Position numbers and translations under genes: made by a program
The notes under the pieces: generated by a model
The model's database searches: none
The model's input: only the letters and a program-made list of their open reading frames with translations
What the model was told of the DNA's origin: nothing
Source: Undaria pinnatifida
Lineage: Eukaryota > Sar > Phaeophyceae > Laminariales > Alariaceae
DNA: 64,000 nt
Assembly (NCBI GenBank): GCA_012845835.1
Contig: JABAKD010000007.1
Span: 5,781,358 to 5,845,357, forward strand
Reading direction: 5' to 3'
Part shown: piece after piece, positions 45,006-56,390 of the stretch
Layout of the letters: every line of letters starts with the position of its first letter
Numbering within the stretch: the first letter of the stretch is position 1

Positions 45006-45354
45006 GTGAGGACTTAATGAGGACAGCAGCTGTTGCATTCGCTAGCACAACAAGAAGTTTCGATAAATAGTTGAAAAACGTCAGCTGTGAGTACGACCGA
45101 TTGAATAGTTGAAGCTCAACTTTGCAAGCTGTGTTGTACAGTAGATCTACATGATTCATTTATGATATGGTGTTTGTGAAATATACCGGGTTGTTAATAG
45201 ACTGCTTCACAATTTTCACAGGAGTTTGTTCGCGCGTGTTCAGCAGTTTGGGGAACTGCCACGCTGGACGTATTTTAGTCGCGCAGTGTGTGAGGCTGCA
45301 ATCTTGGTCGACGTGTCTTTGTGAGAAGCAGAAGCAAAATCGTATGTTCTTTCC

Positions 45355-46154
45355 ATGGCTGATCAATTGCTATTGCTCATGTCGCTTGTTGCATGTCGAC
45401 TAACGTGTGTCGACAGGGGTGCTGGTGCCGCGGCGGCGGTGTGGAGGGGCCGCACATTGCTGGTTTTTTTCAAACCGAAGAGCGCCACAGACGGCGCGAA
45501 GGAGTCGCCGGTGTTGATGGATAGTAGTGGCAGCGGGGGCGCAAGCGATGACGCTGACGCGGTGGCGACGGGAGCTGTGAGCAGGGGTGAGGGTGGTTCG
45601 GGCGCGGGCAGTGACGCTGACGTGGTTGTGACGGGGGTTGTGTCGCTGACGTGGTTGTGACGGGGGTTGTGAGCAAGGGTGAGGGTGGTGCGGGCGCGGG
45701 CAGTTTCGCTGACGTGGTTGCGACGGGAGTTGAGAACGGACGTGGGGATTGTGAGGACGCGGGCATTGATATTGATGGCGTTTTCTCCGACGCTGCAGAC
45801 CGGAGTGGTCCCTCCGATAGGACGCTTGTCCACCCTCCCATATACTGCGCGGGATTACGTCCGGCTGTCCGGGAGCCTGTTTTTCATCACTACCCATCAA
45901 CTCTCCATGGTATTGGCAGCCAGGGGGTATTGTGGGAGGCTCGGAATAACCTGAATCGCCTGTCTCTCCATGCGGTGCCAACTGCTTCCCGCGGCATCTT
46001 GAGCCCAGGCTGTGCGGGAACGGTGAAACAACCAGGAGGCACGTGCGCGCCGTGTTTAGACACCAAGGACACGAAGGCTTACAGGGTTTCGTGCCCAAGC
46101 GCGGCGCTTGCTCACCATTCAATATTTCTGACTAAATTGACCACCTTGCATTGA
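45355..46154 (+). CDS. Repeat-containing open frames of unknown protein, possibly frame-broken
   Basis: An ATG at 45355 opens a frame with WRGRTLLVFFKPKSATDGAK, then Gly/Ser/Asp-rich repeats (GEGGSGAGSDADVVVTGVVS) encoded by ~60-bp imperfect DNA repeats (45540-45750). It stops at about 45660. A second frame overlapping from 45651 continues the same repeat (GEGGAGAGSFADVVATGV), then DCEDAGIDIDGVFSDAADRS, and stays open to 46154. A short internal repeat slip near 45640-45655 explains the frame change. Minus-strand frames are also open here, so coding is not certain. FFKPKS-like motifs follow BED fingers in some hAT transposases, which is suggestive only. Confidence 0.35.
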
Positions 46155-47139
46155 CGCGAGGATTTACATACCTAAACAACCTGAAGTACAGGTTGACATC
46201 CCTTGCTTTTGAAATGTTGGCTTGCGTGGGAAGCCTCTTTGTTAACTCAAGAGTGTGCAGTAAACCATGCACAGGGGCACAGCCAAGAAACAAACCAAGC
46301 AAGGAAACACAGAATATATATATATACATTTGGGCCTCGGCGAGGGAGGGGGTAGGTGTGCGGGATACCTTTCCTTGTGCGCCCTCGCGGATTAATGTAT
46401 TTTAGCCAGTGTTCATACTATCTGTGCAGTGGTCTTGGCTTAGGTCTATTCGAGAGTATGGAAGCCTTGGAAGACATCTCTTCTTTCAGATGACGGAAAA
46501 CGAATCCGTACGCATGCTACGACCGAGGTTCGATCCTCACCACCTAAACGGCCTCTTTAACCTGGTGTATTTGTAGGTTTTATTTTGTAATGTACCCAGA
46601 AAGCATGCATTGTATATACGTGGACAACGAACTTCTTCAAATGAACATGTTTCTTGTCTTGAAGGAGGATCGAATTTGGTTCCATTGATATATACCTTGT
46701 GGCAAGCCGGTCAAAACGATTTAGCCGATCTCCGCGCTGTACCGGGTTTGGTAGCCTTGCCAATAAATAGTTTCAACAAGCGTAGCTTACGTTAGAGTGT
46801 GCTACTACAAACGAACACTACCTACGGAAAGTGCAATTGTGAGAGTCTCTCTTCACTTTTATCAATCCATGATTTTATGAGAAGCCATGTTATATTAGTC
46901 AGGGTTCTTCCCTCATCACAAAATTCACTTTCGGCAATGTCTGATACGTTCTTCCCGTGCACAGTTGTAACACAGACTTTAGGTGTAACGTACGGCCTCC
47001 CTCAGGCCCCTCGCCGTGGTTGGTGCCTTCGCCTGTCTTTGCCACGGAAGAAAAACGCTTTTTACTCCGCGTCGAATCGCGTCAAATTTGGTACTAACAT
47101 GCTTGCTGGCGCTGTACGGAAAATGTTGGGGGCGATATA
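46155..47139. other. Unassigned stretch with a pol III B-box-like word
   Basis: GGTTCGATCC at 46527-46536 fits a tRNA B box, but no tRNA cloverleaf can be drawn around it. No gene is supported. Confidence 0.35.
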
Positions 47140-47515
47140 TATATCAAACCCGCTCGCTTTGGATCAGAACCAGGCCCCCACGTCTTTCAAAACTCCGCCC
47201 CACCCCCCTCATCGGTTATTCGACTTACAATATTCACTTGATAAAATAATACATTTCCCTGTACAGCTGTCAGATTGTGTGCCCCTCAGAAACGGGTTTT
47301 ATAGTTTCCGCGCACAGACTGACTAAAATCATCCTGTTGACCCTGATAGCTACACTGTAGTTGTAAGGGGAGTCGCCGACCTATATCCTTAATGAGGACA
47401 CACAACTAACTCGTAATGCGCGCGATCGGAGTATCACACACAGCTTGCAAAGATGAGTTTCGACGAAATCTTCGATCTCACAGCTGGAGGAGTGTATTTT
47501 CATTTTATATAATAT
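47140..47515 (-). repeat. G-homopolymer-rich TIR family, minus orientation
   Basis: Family modules run from TTTGGATCAGAACCAGGCCC to the terminus ATGAGTTTCGACGAAATCTT at 47453. A plus-orientation copy begins 20-30 bp away, forming a head-to-head palindrome around 47500-47530. Confidence 0.8.
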
Positions 47516-48120
47516 AATATAAAAATTATAATACACTCCAGCTGTGAGATCGAATAATTTTTCTTTGCAAGCTGTGTGTGATACTCCGATCGCGCGTATT
47601 ACGGGTTGTGTGGACATAGGTCGGCGACTCCACTTGCGACTACAGTGTAGCTGTCAGGGTTAACAGGGTGATGTTAGTCAGCGTGTGCGCGACCAAGGCT
47701 ACGGTAGGGGGGGTACCCCCATTTTCACTGGTGTGTTTGAGCCACTCGCACGAGTAGCTCTGTACCGTACGGATGAAGATGGTTTAGGAACTTGGTTTGG
47801 CGCAGCTTAGATCACCTTTGCATTGCGGATTGATTTCGTCAATGTAAAACGTAAAGAAAACGTAAGATTGCATAGGAACAAAGGGGTTACTCGCGCGAGT
47901 GACCGCTAGCCACTGAAATAATAGGCCCAAAAGGGGACCCCCCTACCGTAGCTTGGGTCGCCGCGGAAACTATAAAACCCGTGTCTGAGGGGACAAAACC
48001 TGACAGCTGTGGAAGGGAATGCATCAGTTTAGTATCAAGTGAATAATGTATGACGAATAAGCGGTGAAGGGGAGGGCGGAGTTTTTAAGGACGTGGGGGC
48101 CTGATTTTGATCAAACGGTT
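47516..48120 (+). repeat. G-rich TIR family, plus orientation, interrupted by a MITE
   Basis: It starts AATACACTCCAGCTGTGAGA at about 47529. It is broken at 47690 by the 269-bp MITE and resumes at 47960 with GCGGAAACTATAAAACCCGT. The order is identical to intact copies such as 35400-35440. Confidence 0.82.
47691..47959. mobile_element. 269-bp MITE, copy 2
   Basis: Same family as 11915-12182, with termini GACCAAGGCTACGGTAGGGG and the complement of GACCCAAGCTACGGTAGGGG. It sits inside a G-rich family copy, so it is younger than that copy. The target duplication is ambiguous here because the site is GC-repetitive (GTGCGC / CCGCGG). Confidence 0.85.
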
Positions 48121-48222
48121 TATTACGGTTTATATATAATTCGACTTTTTTAGTAGTATTTGAGCATAACTGCTGAACGTCCGACAAATGAACTCTGTGG
48201 TAAGGTATCTACCAAATAAATA

Positions 48223-48962
48223 CAGTCGACCCCGCTTCAAAGACACACCGCGTTTTTTTGGGGGGAGTGTCTTTAACGCGCGGAAGTGTCTTTAGGATTC
48301 CGGGGCCACTAACTCACCGTCCCCGGGGCCAATGGAGGTGTAACATATGTCAAAATACGCGCATTTGAAGCAGGAATGCGACCACGAAACTGTGTTGCTT
48401 AAAAACTACAACACGTGATTTGAAAGGCCGCAACACTACTGCTGTAGTACACTCCAATACTTTACAGGTTTTGAATTCCCCTCCACCACCGAAACGCGGG
48501 AAGGAGTGCAGCACGCCCTATTGTAATTACGGCAGTGCGCTGTTGTTGATGCAGGCTCTTACTGTAATGTGTACGGCATTGCGCTGGTGTTGTTGCAGAC
48601 TTTTCTTATTGTCAAGGCGTTATCCTCACGGTGAACATCATGCCCGAGATATCGCAAACACACCTGGGACACATCAGTTCGTTGGAACTAGCTCTGGTAC
48701 GATACACGCAAGTTACCTAGATTAGGGTTAGGGTTAATCTCTCCATACCCACACGCGGTACTGCGGGCTGCAGCAGACCGCTGTCGATGTTATACAGCAG
48801 TTTGCTGCCCCAGCAAAAAAAATTGGGGGGGGGGGCGCAAAGTGGAAAAGGTACCCCTCCCTTATTATTGCACATCTGCGGGGCACCATGTTCTGGGAAA
48901 ACAATGTGTCTTTATAGCGGGGAGGTTTCTTAAGAAGATTGTCTTTAAAGCGGGGACGACTG
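48223..48962. mobile_element. Tigger-type MITE, 740 bp
   Basis: Termini are CAGTCGACCCCGCTTCAAAG at 48223 and the complement of CAGTCGTCCCCGCTTTAAAG at 48962. TA is duplicated at 48221-48222 and 48963-48964. CAGTCG.CCCCGCTT.AAAGAC is very close to Tigger/pogo-type termini known from other eukaryotes. GTGTCTTTA words recur inside both ends. No transposase is present. It differs from the terminus of the 24216-30402 element, so it belongs to a different subfamily. Confidence 0.88.
48720..48737 (+). repeat. Short telomeric-type block
   Basis: ATTAGGGTTAGGGTTA lies within the Tigger-type MITE. At two to three units it could be chance. Confidence 0.6.
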
Positions 48963-49149
48963 TACCTGGTATAATGTATTTGACTTTCCTTTCTTTTCTT
49001 GTCTTTTCTTTTCGTTCCTTTCCTTCTTCGTTTTTGCGTTATATTGACTTTTCTTTCCATTTCATTTAGCTTTTTTTCTTTTTGAGTTTCGTTTTTCCAG
49101 TTGAATTGCGTCTGTCGTGCGTATGCGTAGTGACACAGGTACTATGTGC

Positions 49150-50600
49150 AATATATTATAGGAATTGAAATACACTCCAGATGTGAGTTCGAATATTTTG
49201 TGGAAACTCATCTTTGCAATCTGTGTGTGGTACTCCGATCGCGCCAATTACGGGTTGTGTGTCCTTGGATATAGGTCGGCGACTCCCGTTGCGACTACAG
49301 AGTAGCTATCAGGGTCAACAGGGTGATGTTAATCAGTCTTTTGCGCGGAAACTACAAAACCCGTTTCAGAGGGGGACAAAGTATGACAGCTGCAATAGGA
49401 ATTTAATGCATCAGTTTAGTATCAAGTGAATCCTGTTAGCCAAATACCCGGTGAGGGGAGGGCCGAGCTTTTAAGGATCTTGGGGTCTGATTTTGATCAA
49501 AAGGGGGGGGGGGGCGTGAATCCTGTAAGTCAAATAATCGGTGAGGGGAGGGCGGAGTTTGTATGGACCTGGGGGGCTGATTTTGATAAAAAAAACAGGG
49601 GGGAGGGGGGGGGGCAGCTCAATTTGTGCCTAGGAACTAAAAATCCTTCAAGGGGTTAAATCTGACGGTTTTAGAAATAATGCACGGGGGAGGGAGGGGA
49701 GGGGGGGGTCGGGACGGGCGGGGCAGCTCAATCTATGCGTTCAAAGTATACATCATTTAAGGGGATAAACGTGACGGTTTTAGGAAGAATGAACCAGTTT
49801 ATCATGTCTATCCTGTAAATCGTACAACTTAGGGTTAGAGAGCGGAGTGTTCGAGGAGGTGGGCGTGGGGTTTAGATGTGGGGAGGTGGGGGGGGGGAAG
49901 GGGGAGGCGTCAGGTCGCATAAGTGTAGGGGTTTGCGTTGCGCGTGGTGCTAGGTCTAGGCGATGGTGCGGGTGGCGGGGACGGAGGGAGTGTTGAGAGC
50001 GGAGGGGGGGTGGGAATAACAGCATCGGCATGGATGGCCCAAGAATGATAATGAGGTGATATACAGGTCGTGGAAGTGTATGTTAATTCTGGCGGATTTC
50101 GATCTTTGGTGGGGGCGATTGAGTAAGAGCGAGAAAGAGGAGGGAGGGGGGGTTAAGAGGTCTAGGTCACATATAATATTTTAATACACTGCAGCTGTTA
50201 GATCAAGGGTTCGGTCGAAACTCATCTTTGCAACATTGTGTGCGATACTCCGATCGCGCGTGTTGGTCACGAATGTCGGGGCTTGTTGTACCCGCGGTGC
50301 TAGGTCTAGGCGATCGTGCGGGTGGTGGGCGTTGGAGGGGGGGGGGGCGGAGGGGATGAATGAAAGTTACGTCATGGATGGCTATAAAGGTAATGACGTG
50401 AGAGATGATATCAGCTGGCTGGTAGTGTTTACTACCCTGGCAGATTTTTGTGTTATGTGGGGCGTTGGAACTAGCGGGATCGGGGGCGGGGGGGAGGGGG
50501 ACGAGACATTTGAATATGTGCGCGGAAACTGTAAACCCTCAAAGGAGGCGAATCTGACGGTTGTAGCGAGAAGACATCCCTATATATCACCTGCCTAATA
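49150..50600 (+). repeat. G-homopolymer-rich TIR family, plus orientation, long copy
   Basis: It starts with the terminus GAAATACACTCCAGATGTGA at about 49167 and contains all modules. These include two tandem copies of the AATCCTGT.AG.CAAATA..CGGTGAGGGGAGGGC module (49420-49600), several poly-G runs, and a second internal terminus at about 50185. It faces the minus copy at 57411-58300. Confidence 0.78.
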
Positions 50601-51660
50601 ATGATTATTATTTCTAGGTTTGATGCTAGATGTTGTATGCCACGAAGTTTTTAGGTGTAAAAAAGTTTGATGCTAGATGTAGTATGCAACTCAGTTTTAT
50701 CTTGTAGTAAACAACGTGTTGAAGCTGCATAATGTGCCATTGTACATGTATCGAAAGATAGATTTTTTTTTCGATAGGTACAATCATGTAGGTACCAGTA
50801 TTTTCTGACATCGCCAATTATAAGAAAGATATATATATTGCCGAATACAACAGGCGAGGTGATGTGGTCATGCAATATCACCGCCATTGAGCACTAAAGG
50901 GAGAAATGCGAATCGTTAGTGATTTGAAAGAAACGCATAGTGTACACACGCCCAATTACGTTACTTCTTTATTCATACTTCGTTTGGTATGGGTTTGGGA
51001 GTCGATCATGCAGACGGTATGAACGGGATACCGTACGTAATAGGCGGGTAGTGTGGTTTACGTCAATTTAAACGAAGGATAAAATATTTCAATCGATAGC
51101 TCTATTATGATTTTAAGAAAGACATGCATATTGCCATTACTGGCGAGGACACGCTTGCCATAGCCTGGGAGGCGATCATGCAGACAGTATGTACGGTATA
51201 CCCTACATAATAGGTGGGTGTGGTTCACCGCAATTTTAACGAAAGATAGAATATTTCAATCGATAGGTAGAATCGTGTAGTTGCCATAATTTGCAGACAT
51301 CGCTAAATATAAGAAAGAGATGCATATTGCCAAGTACAACAGGCGAGGACACGCTTGCCATAGGTTGGGAGGCGATCATGCAGACGGTATGTACGGGATA
51401 CCCCACGTAATAGGTAGGTAGTGTGGTTTACAGCAATTTTAACGAAAGATAAATATTTCAATCGATACGTACAATCATGTAGTTGCCTTTTTTTTCTGAC
51501 ATCGCTAATTATAAGAAAGGTATGCATAATGCCAAGTACAACAGGCGATGACACGCTTGCCATAGGTTGGAAGGCGATCATGCAGACAGTATATACGGGA
51601 TAACTTACGTAATAGGTGGGTAGTAGTGTGGTTTACCGCAATTTTCACATAGCTGCCTGT
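50600..51660 (+). repeat. Inverted-arm-type sequence with three tandem ~185-bp units
   Basis: Related to the arms at 33.7-35.0 and 36.6-37.7 kb. From about 51060 to 51620 a ~185-bp unit repeats three times: AACGAAAGATA.AATATTTCAATCGATA, GACATCGCTAA, AAGAAAG..ATGCATA, ACACGCTTGCCATAG.TTGG, GGCGATCATGCAGAC. No gene. Confidence 0.78.
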
Positions 51661-51879
51661 ACAGGCGAGGTGACGTGGTCATGCAATATATACGTGACAG
51701 TCTTTCTTGGGTGGCCAGCGGTATTATAGCCGTTTTTTCCAGGCGCGAGTAGTGAGACGTATGCACCAGTATGGACCTGGCACATCGGACGCTGACTCCC
51801 AATTTTACTTTTACATTATTCAGGTGGAGCCATGAATTACGTCGGCTGTGATGTATGCGTGCACCACCGTTGTATTTGG

Positions 51880-54290
51880 TGTTTATAAAAATCCATTGCA
51901 TACTTTGTCCAATTACTTTTTCGAACGCACACTGGTGGGGGTCCTTCTAACGCACACTGTGTCGGGCCCCTGCCAACGCACTCTGAAGGGCGTCCCGGGG
52001 GGGGGGGTTCGGGGGTGGGGCGCGTCGCCCCCCCCGTACACTGCTAGTAGCATCCCAGCACCGTTCGGCTGCCCTGCCAACCCAGCGCTGGTGGTGCATT
52101 TTGGGACACACACACCAACACCAACACAAACTACACTGCTAGTAGCATCCAAGCACCGTTCGGCTGCCCTGCCAACCCCGCACTGGTGGTGCATTTTGGG
52201 ACACACACACCAACACCAACACACACTACACTGCTAGTAGTAGCATCCAAGCACCGCTCGGTTTCCCTGCCAATCCAGCGCTCGTGGTTCATGCGCTGGA
52301 ACGTTTGCGCCCCTGCTGTTCGATCCTGCCCGTGCAGGGCATTTGCGACAACAAACACAACACACACCAAAAACAATTCACTTCGTTGTGCCCTGGGCTG
52401 CGGAAAAAAATATACCCTCCCAAAAAAACCGCCTCGTCCTTACAAATCATAAAATTCAAACTGCTGCGCTTTAAATCAAACGCCCCTACGAACTACACCC
52501 TGGCACGCAAACAACCTCGCAGTGCACACCGCACACCCTCTATTTCTATCCCTCGTCGGATACACCACGCTCCTCGGCGTTGCGCTGGAACGATGCGCCT
52601 CTGCTGTTCGATCCGGCCCGTGTGGTCTGCTGTGTCTAGGTGCGGCGGTGACTGCGTCCTTCAGTTCGGCTGCTGCATACTTTCTTCCGCTGATTTCTGT
52701 CGCAGCTCATCTCCGCCGCGTGCTGTGGGTGTGTGCTATGAACCTTTTCGCTCGTTCTAGGCTCCTCCTTCTCTGCGGCTGCGTTTTCTTCGCCCTCTTC
52801 AAACCTTACGGCGTACCACCTCCTCGTGCTGCGGCGGAATGTCCGCACACACACCATGCAGCGGGACGTCCCTACAGACGGTATCTTGACTGTGGAGACC
52901 AACTCCTCCGATACACATTCACAGGGCTCTCTCTGTGTGGTACATACATGTGTAGCGCAGCAGTACTCCTGTGTGTTTGCGTGTGTAGGATACGCGTACG
53001 TGTTCGAACCTGCCATACTACCTCACCTTTCTCCAGCGCTCCTGCGGTACAAATCCCTACCATCACATGTGAATGCGTACGTATTGGAACCTGCCATACT
53101 ACCTCACCTTCCGCCAGCGGTCCTGTGGTACAAATCCCTTCCATCACATGTGAATGCATACGTGTTCGGACCTGCCATACATACTAACTCACCTTCCTCC
53201 AGCGCTCCTGCAGTACAAATCCCTTCCATCACATGTGAATTCAGGTGTGTACACGGCACTGCTTATACGCTGCGCACTCAGCATGGTCACAGCAGTGTGT
53301 GTATGTACAGCGGTGTGCACCTAGCTCTCGCTGTGTGTAGCACATAGTCTACATGTGTAGTAGGGCAGCAATAGTACTCCTGTGTGTTTGCGTGTGTAGG
53401 ATACGCGCACGTGTTCGAACCTGCCATACTACCTCACCTTCCTCCAGCGTTCCTGCGGTATAAATCCCTTCCATCACCACCTGTGGATGCAGGTGTGTAC
53501 GGCGGTGTGCACAAAGCTCTCGCTGTCTGTGTGTAGTACACATACATGTTGATGACACGTGTAGCGCAGCAGTAGTACTCCTGTGTGTTTGCGTGTGTAG
53601 GATACGCGCACGTGTTCGAACCTGCCATACTACCTCACCTTCCTCCAGCGTTCCTGCGGTACAAATCCCTTCCATCACCTGTGTATGCATCATCTCCTAT
53701 GCATGTAGTCTAGACTATGCGTTTCCAGCTACGGCTGTGCGTCCTGTAAAAAGTGTTCGTGCCTTTCAGCACGTTACATCCTACACCTGCGTACAACGTA
53801 ACCCATGCGCGCTTTGTCATCACAACATGCGACCTTCCTAGCCAATTTCTGCTGTTCCCTTTACAGGGGAGTAAGTACGAGCATCCTATCGGTGACATTC
53901 TCCGCCTCAAAGCGAAAGTCGCCGACTAAACACTCCGCCACTCCCGACGATCTCCAAGTGCCTTCTCGCGCAGTAACGTGTGACAAACATTCTGCCACTC
54001 CCGACGATCGCCAAGTGCCTTCTCGCGCAGTCCAGTGTAAAAAAACATCCAGCCACTCCCGACGATCGCCAAGTGCCTCCTCGCGCAGTCCAGTGTGACA
54101 AAACATTCTGCCACACTCCCGACGATCGCCAAGTGACTTACGCGCGCAGTCAAATGTTATATAACATTCCGCCACTCCCGACGATCGTCAAGTGCCTTCT
54201 CGCGCAGCGAGCCACCAGCTAAGCGTGACAAAACACTTCTCCAATTGACACCAAAAAGCACTTCGCTAAACATGTATTGTTTCAAAAAAC
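51880..54290 (+). repeat. 2.4-kb composite repeat, copy 1
   Basis: Starts near TTTTCGAACGCACACTGGTG and ends with the 57-bp array and AAACATGTATTG. Internal sub-arrays are a ~95-bp unit (52040-52330; TAGTAGCATCCAAGCACCGT), a ~81-bp unit (about 53000-53250; TGTTCGAACCTGCCATACTA), longer mixed repeats to 53700, then the 57-bp array. Copy 2 follows directly (54291-) but is split. Conserved open frames here reflect DNA similarity between copies and lack ATG starts, so no gene is called. Confidence 0.8.
53925..54240 (+). repeat. 57-bp minisatellite array, locus 2
   Basis: Five to six units of the type CACTCCCGACGATCGCCAAG-TGCC, ending CGAGCCACCAGC. Same family as 31811-32070 and 62140-62455. Confidence 0.88.
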
Positions 54291-54833
54291 CAATTACATA
54301 CTTTTTCCATTTACTTTTCGAACCAACACTGGTGGGGGTCCTTCGAGTGCACACTGAAGGGCCCCTGCCAACGCACACTGAAGGGGGTCCCGAGGGGGGG
54401 GGGTCGGGGGGGGGCGCGTCGCCCCCCCCTACACTGCTAGTAGCACCCAAGCACCGTTCGGCTGCCCTGTCAACCCAGCGCTGACACTGCTAGTAGCATC
54501 CATGCACCGTTCGGCTGCCCTGCCAACCCAGCGCTGGTGGTGCATTAGGCGACACACACAACAACACCAACACACACTACACTGCTAGTAGCATCTAAGC
54601 ACACCGTTCGGCTGCCTTGCCAACCCAGCGCTGTTGGTGCATGCGATGGAACTTTTGCGCCTCTGCTGTTCGATCCTGCCCGTGCGGGGCATTTGGGACA
54701 ACGAAAACACACACCACACACAAAACACAAATTAACAAAAACATTTCACTTCGTTGTTTTCTGGGCTGTGGAAAAAAAATATCCTCCCAAAAATAACGCC
54801 TCGTCCTTACACAACCATGAAATTCAAATTTTG
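54291..54833 (+). repeat. 2.4-kb composite repeat, copy 2, left part
   Basis: Repeats 51890-52455 in the same order: ACACTGGTGGGGGTCCTTC, the ~95-bp units, TGCTGTTCGATCCTGCCCGT, CCTCGTCCTTACA. Similarity stops at GAAATTCAAA (about 54833). The matching continuation appears at about 60920. Confidence 0.8.
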
Positions 54834-55818
54834 AGGGTGGGACAGACTCCGACGAAGAATAACCAATCAGATTGCGCATTCACGACAAAGAATCGACAAA
54901 GAACGACAAAGAATTAAGCTTGTTTTCAGTATATCCCAGTCTTTCCCCTTCACCTTTGGGGCTCACGCTCGGTTCTGTGAGGAGCCCGGGGTTGTCCAGA
55001 GGGCATAAAGCACCCTGACGGCTCGAGAAGCACTGGAGTCCCTCGAGGGACATACAGGTTCACGGATCACGGCAAAGCGCAAGGTGTAAGTCCCTTCGAC
55101 AGCTCGCGTCCTGCTGCATCCCCAAACTGTGGGATCACTACCTTAGCTTGGGCCCAGTAAGTACCAACATCATTGGTTCGAGCCCCGGCGACCCTCGTTC
55201 CTTTTTTTTTTTTTCATGCTGTTTCTTTTGTTTTTTATACCAGATATAGTATACAAATTTCTCTTTTTATCGTCTTTTTTTTGTACCTGGTATAATACGT
55301 GCAGATTTGTTTATTTTTGGCCAGTCTTTTTTCTATTACAAGGTTAAATATTTACGGAATGTGTTTGCTCTTTTTTACGCCGAGGCTCTCATTTAATGGT
55401 TTTAACACCAGGCATAATGTACGGTGATATACCAGGCATAATACACGGCAATGCACGGTACAACAAAGTATATGCATATGTACCTTTTTGCATTTTTTGC
55501 CTAGTCCGTCCCTTTTTCTCCGCCGGCGCAGAGTTTTTTGGTGTGCTTTCTTCTGCAATGCGATCAGACTACCCGTCGGTATATTATCAGCTGTGTGCCA
55601 GGCTCATGGGACGTCCGTGGCGCGAGCTATGGCCGCGGAAAGCCGCCGAAACTGGCTCTATTTTGCGGGGTATGAGACCCTTCTGTCCCCGAGCAACCAC
55701 ACACTACACACACGGTGGAACTTTAGTCCTCGCACGTACATCGGGGTGGCATCAAAATGTATTTGCGAGAGAATTTTCCCGCACTGCTAGACGCGGGCGG
55801 GGTGTATATGTACCCGCT
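54834..55818. other. Unassigned stretch with a SINE-like, poly(T)-ended segment
   Basis: GGTTCGAGCCC at 55175-55185 matches a pol III B box and is followed 20 bp later by a run of about 13 T. A possible A-box-like TTAGCTTGGG lies 30 bp upstream, but no tRNA fold is convincing. The segment 54940-55215 could be a tRNA-derived SINE. An open frame at 55396-55830 has no recognised domain and no splice context. Confidence 0.35.
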
Positions 55819-55993
55819 GCAACGACGTGAACTATGTCATTACTGTGAGTTCTCCCTCACAATTGACACGGTGGTTACCATACAGCAGTAGCGAAACCTG
55901 TATAAAGAGATATAAAGTAGCAACACAACTCAAGCAAAAGTAACGATGTGCACACAACAGACCATATCGGCAACAAACATCGGTATAAACTGT
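55819..55993 (+). repeat. 175-bp direct repeat, copy 1 (upstream of the OTU gene)
   Basis: Identical to 56216-56390 except for two substitutions. It includes a TATAAAG box, a 5' leader and an ATG with the first ~16 codons. After it the sequence diverges, giving only a short peptide. Confidence 0.92.
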
Positions 55994-56215
55994 CTACGAT
56001 CACAGCAGCAGCAAGCAACCGCAGAGAGCGGCAATAATATATAGATCATAAAAAATCAAATTTTATTGAGAACGGGATTTTTTCTGGATGGACCGAGGAG
56101 AATAAATGCACAAGACCTTACTCTCATCAAAAGAACATACACAGCGGTTTTACAATAGAGCACCACCAGCAAGCAGCACGTAGTCCATAGACTCTAAGAG
56201 TTTATTGTCATATGA

Positions 56216-56390
56216 GCAACGACGTGAACTATGTCATTACTGTGAGTTCTCCCTCACATTTGACACGGTGGTTACCATACAGCAGTAGCGAAACCTGTAT
56301 AAAGAGATATAAAGTAGCAACACAACTCAAGCAAAAGTAACGATGTGCACACAACAGACCACATCGGCAACAAACATCGGTATAAACTGT
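56216..56390 (+). repeat. 175-bp direct repeat, copy 2 (5' region of the OTU gene)
   Basis: Begins GCAACGACGTGAAC and ends CGGTATAAACTGT, as does copy 1 at 55819-55993. The spacing is 397 bp start to start. It is either a local duplication of a promoter and first exon, or the terminal repeats of a small retro-element (no TG...CA ends). Confidence 0.92.
56298..56304 (+). promoter_or_regulatory. TATA-like box
   Basis: TATAAAG lies about 40 bp upstream of the ATG at 56343. It is conserved in the duplicate at about 55901. A second GATATAAAG follows ten bases later. Confidence 0.5.

Noticed and set aside
46490-46556. tRNA gene at the GGTTCGATCC word
   Set aside because: The T-arm-like stem forms, but no matching acceptor stem or A box lies upstream.
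52522-53187. A 221-codon frame conserved in part at 61063-61359
   Set aside because: The two regions are copies of the same 2.4-kb repeat, so similarity is at DNA level. No ATG start exists, and the 81-bp sub-repeats explain the C-terminal part.
55090-55205. tRNA gene
   Set aside because: A good B box (GGTTCGAGCCC) and a T-run terminator are present, but the acceptor and D arms cannot be paired. At most a tRNA-derived SINE.
55819-56390. Small LTR retrotransposon (TRIM) with 175-bp LTRs
   Set aside because: The direct repeats do not begin TG or end CA, no primer-binding site follows the first, and no duplication flanks the pair. A local duplication is simpler, though not excluded.
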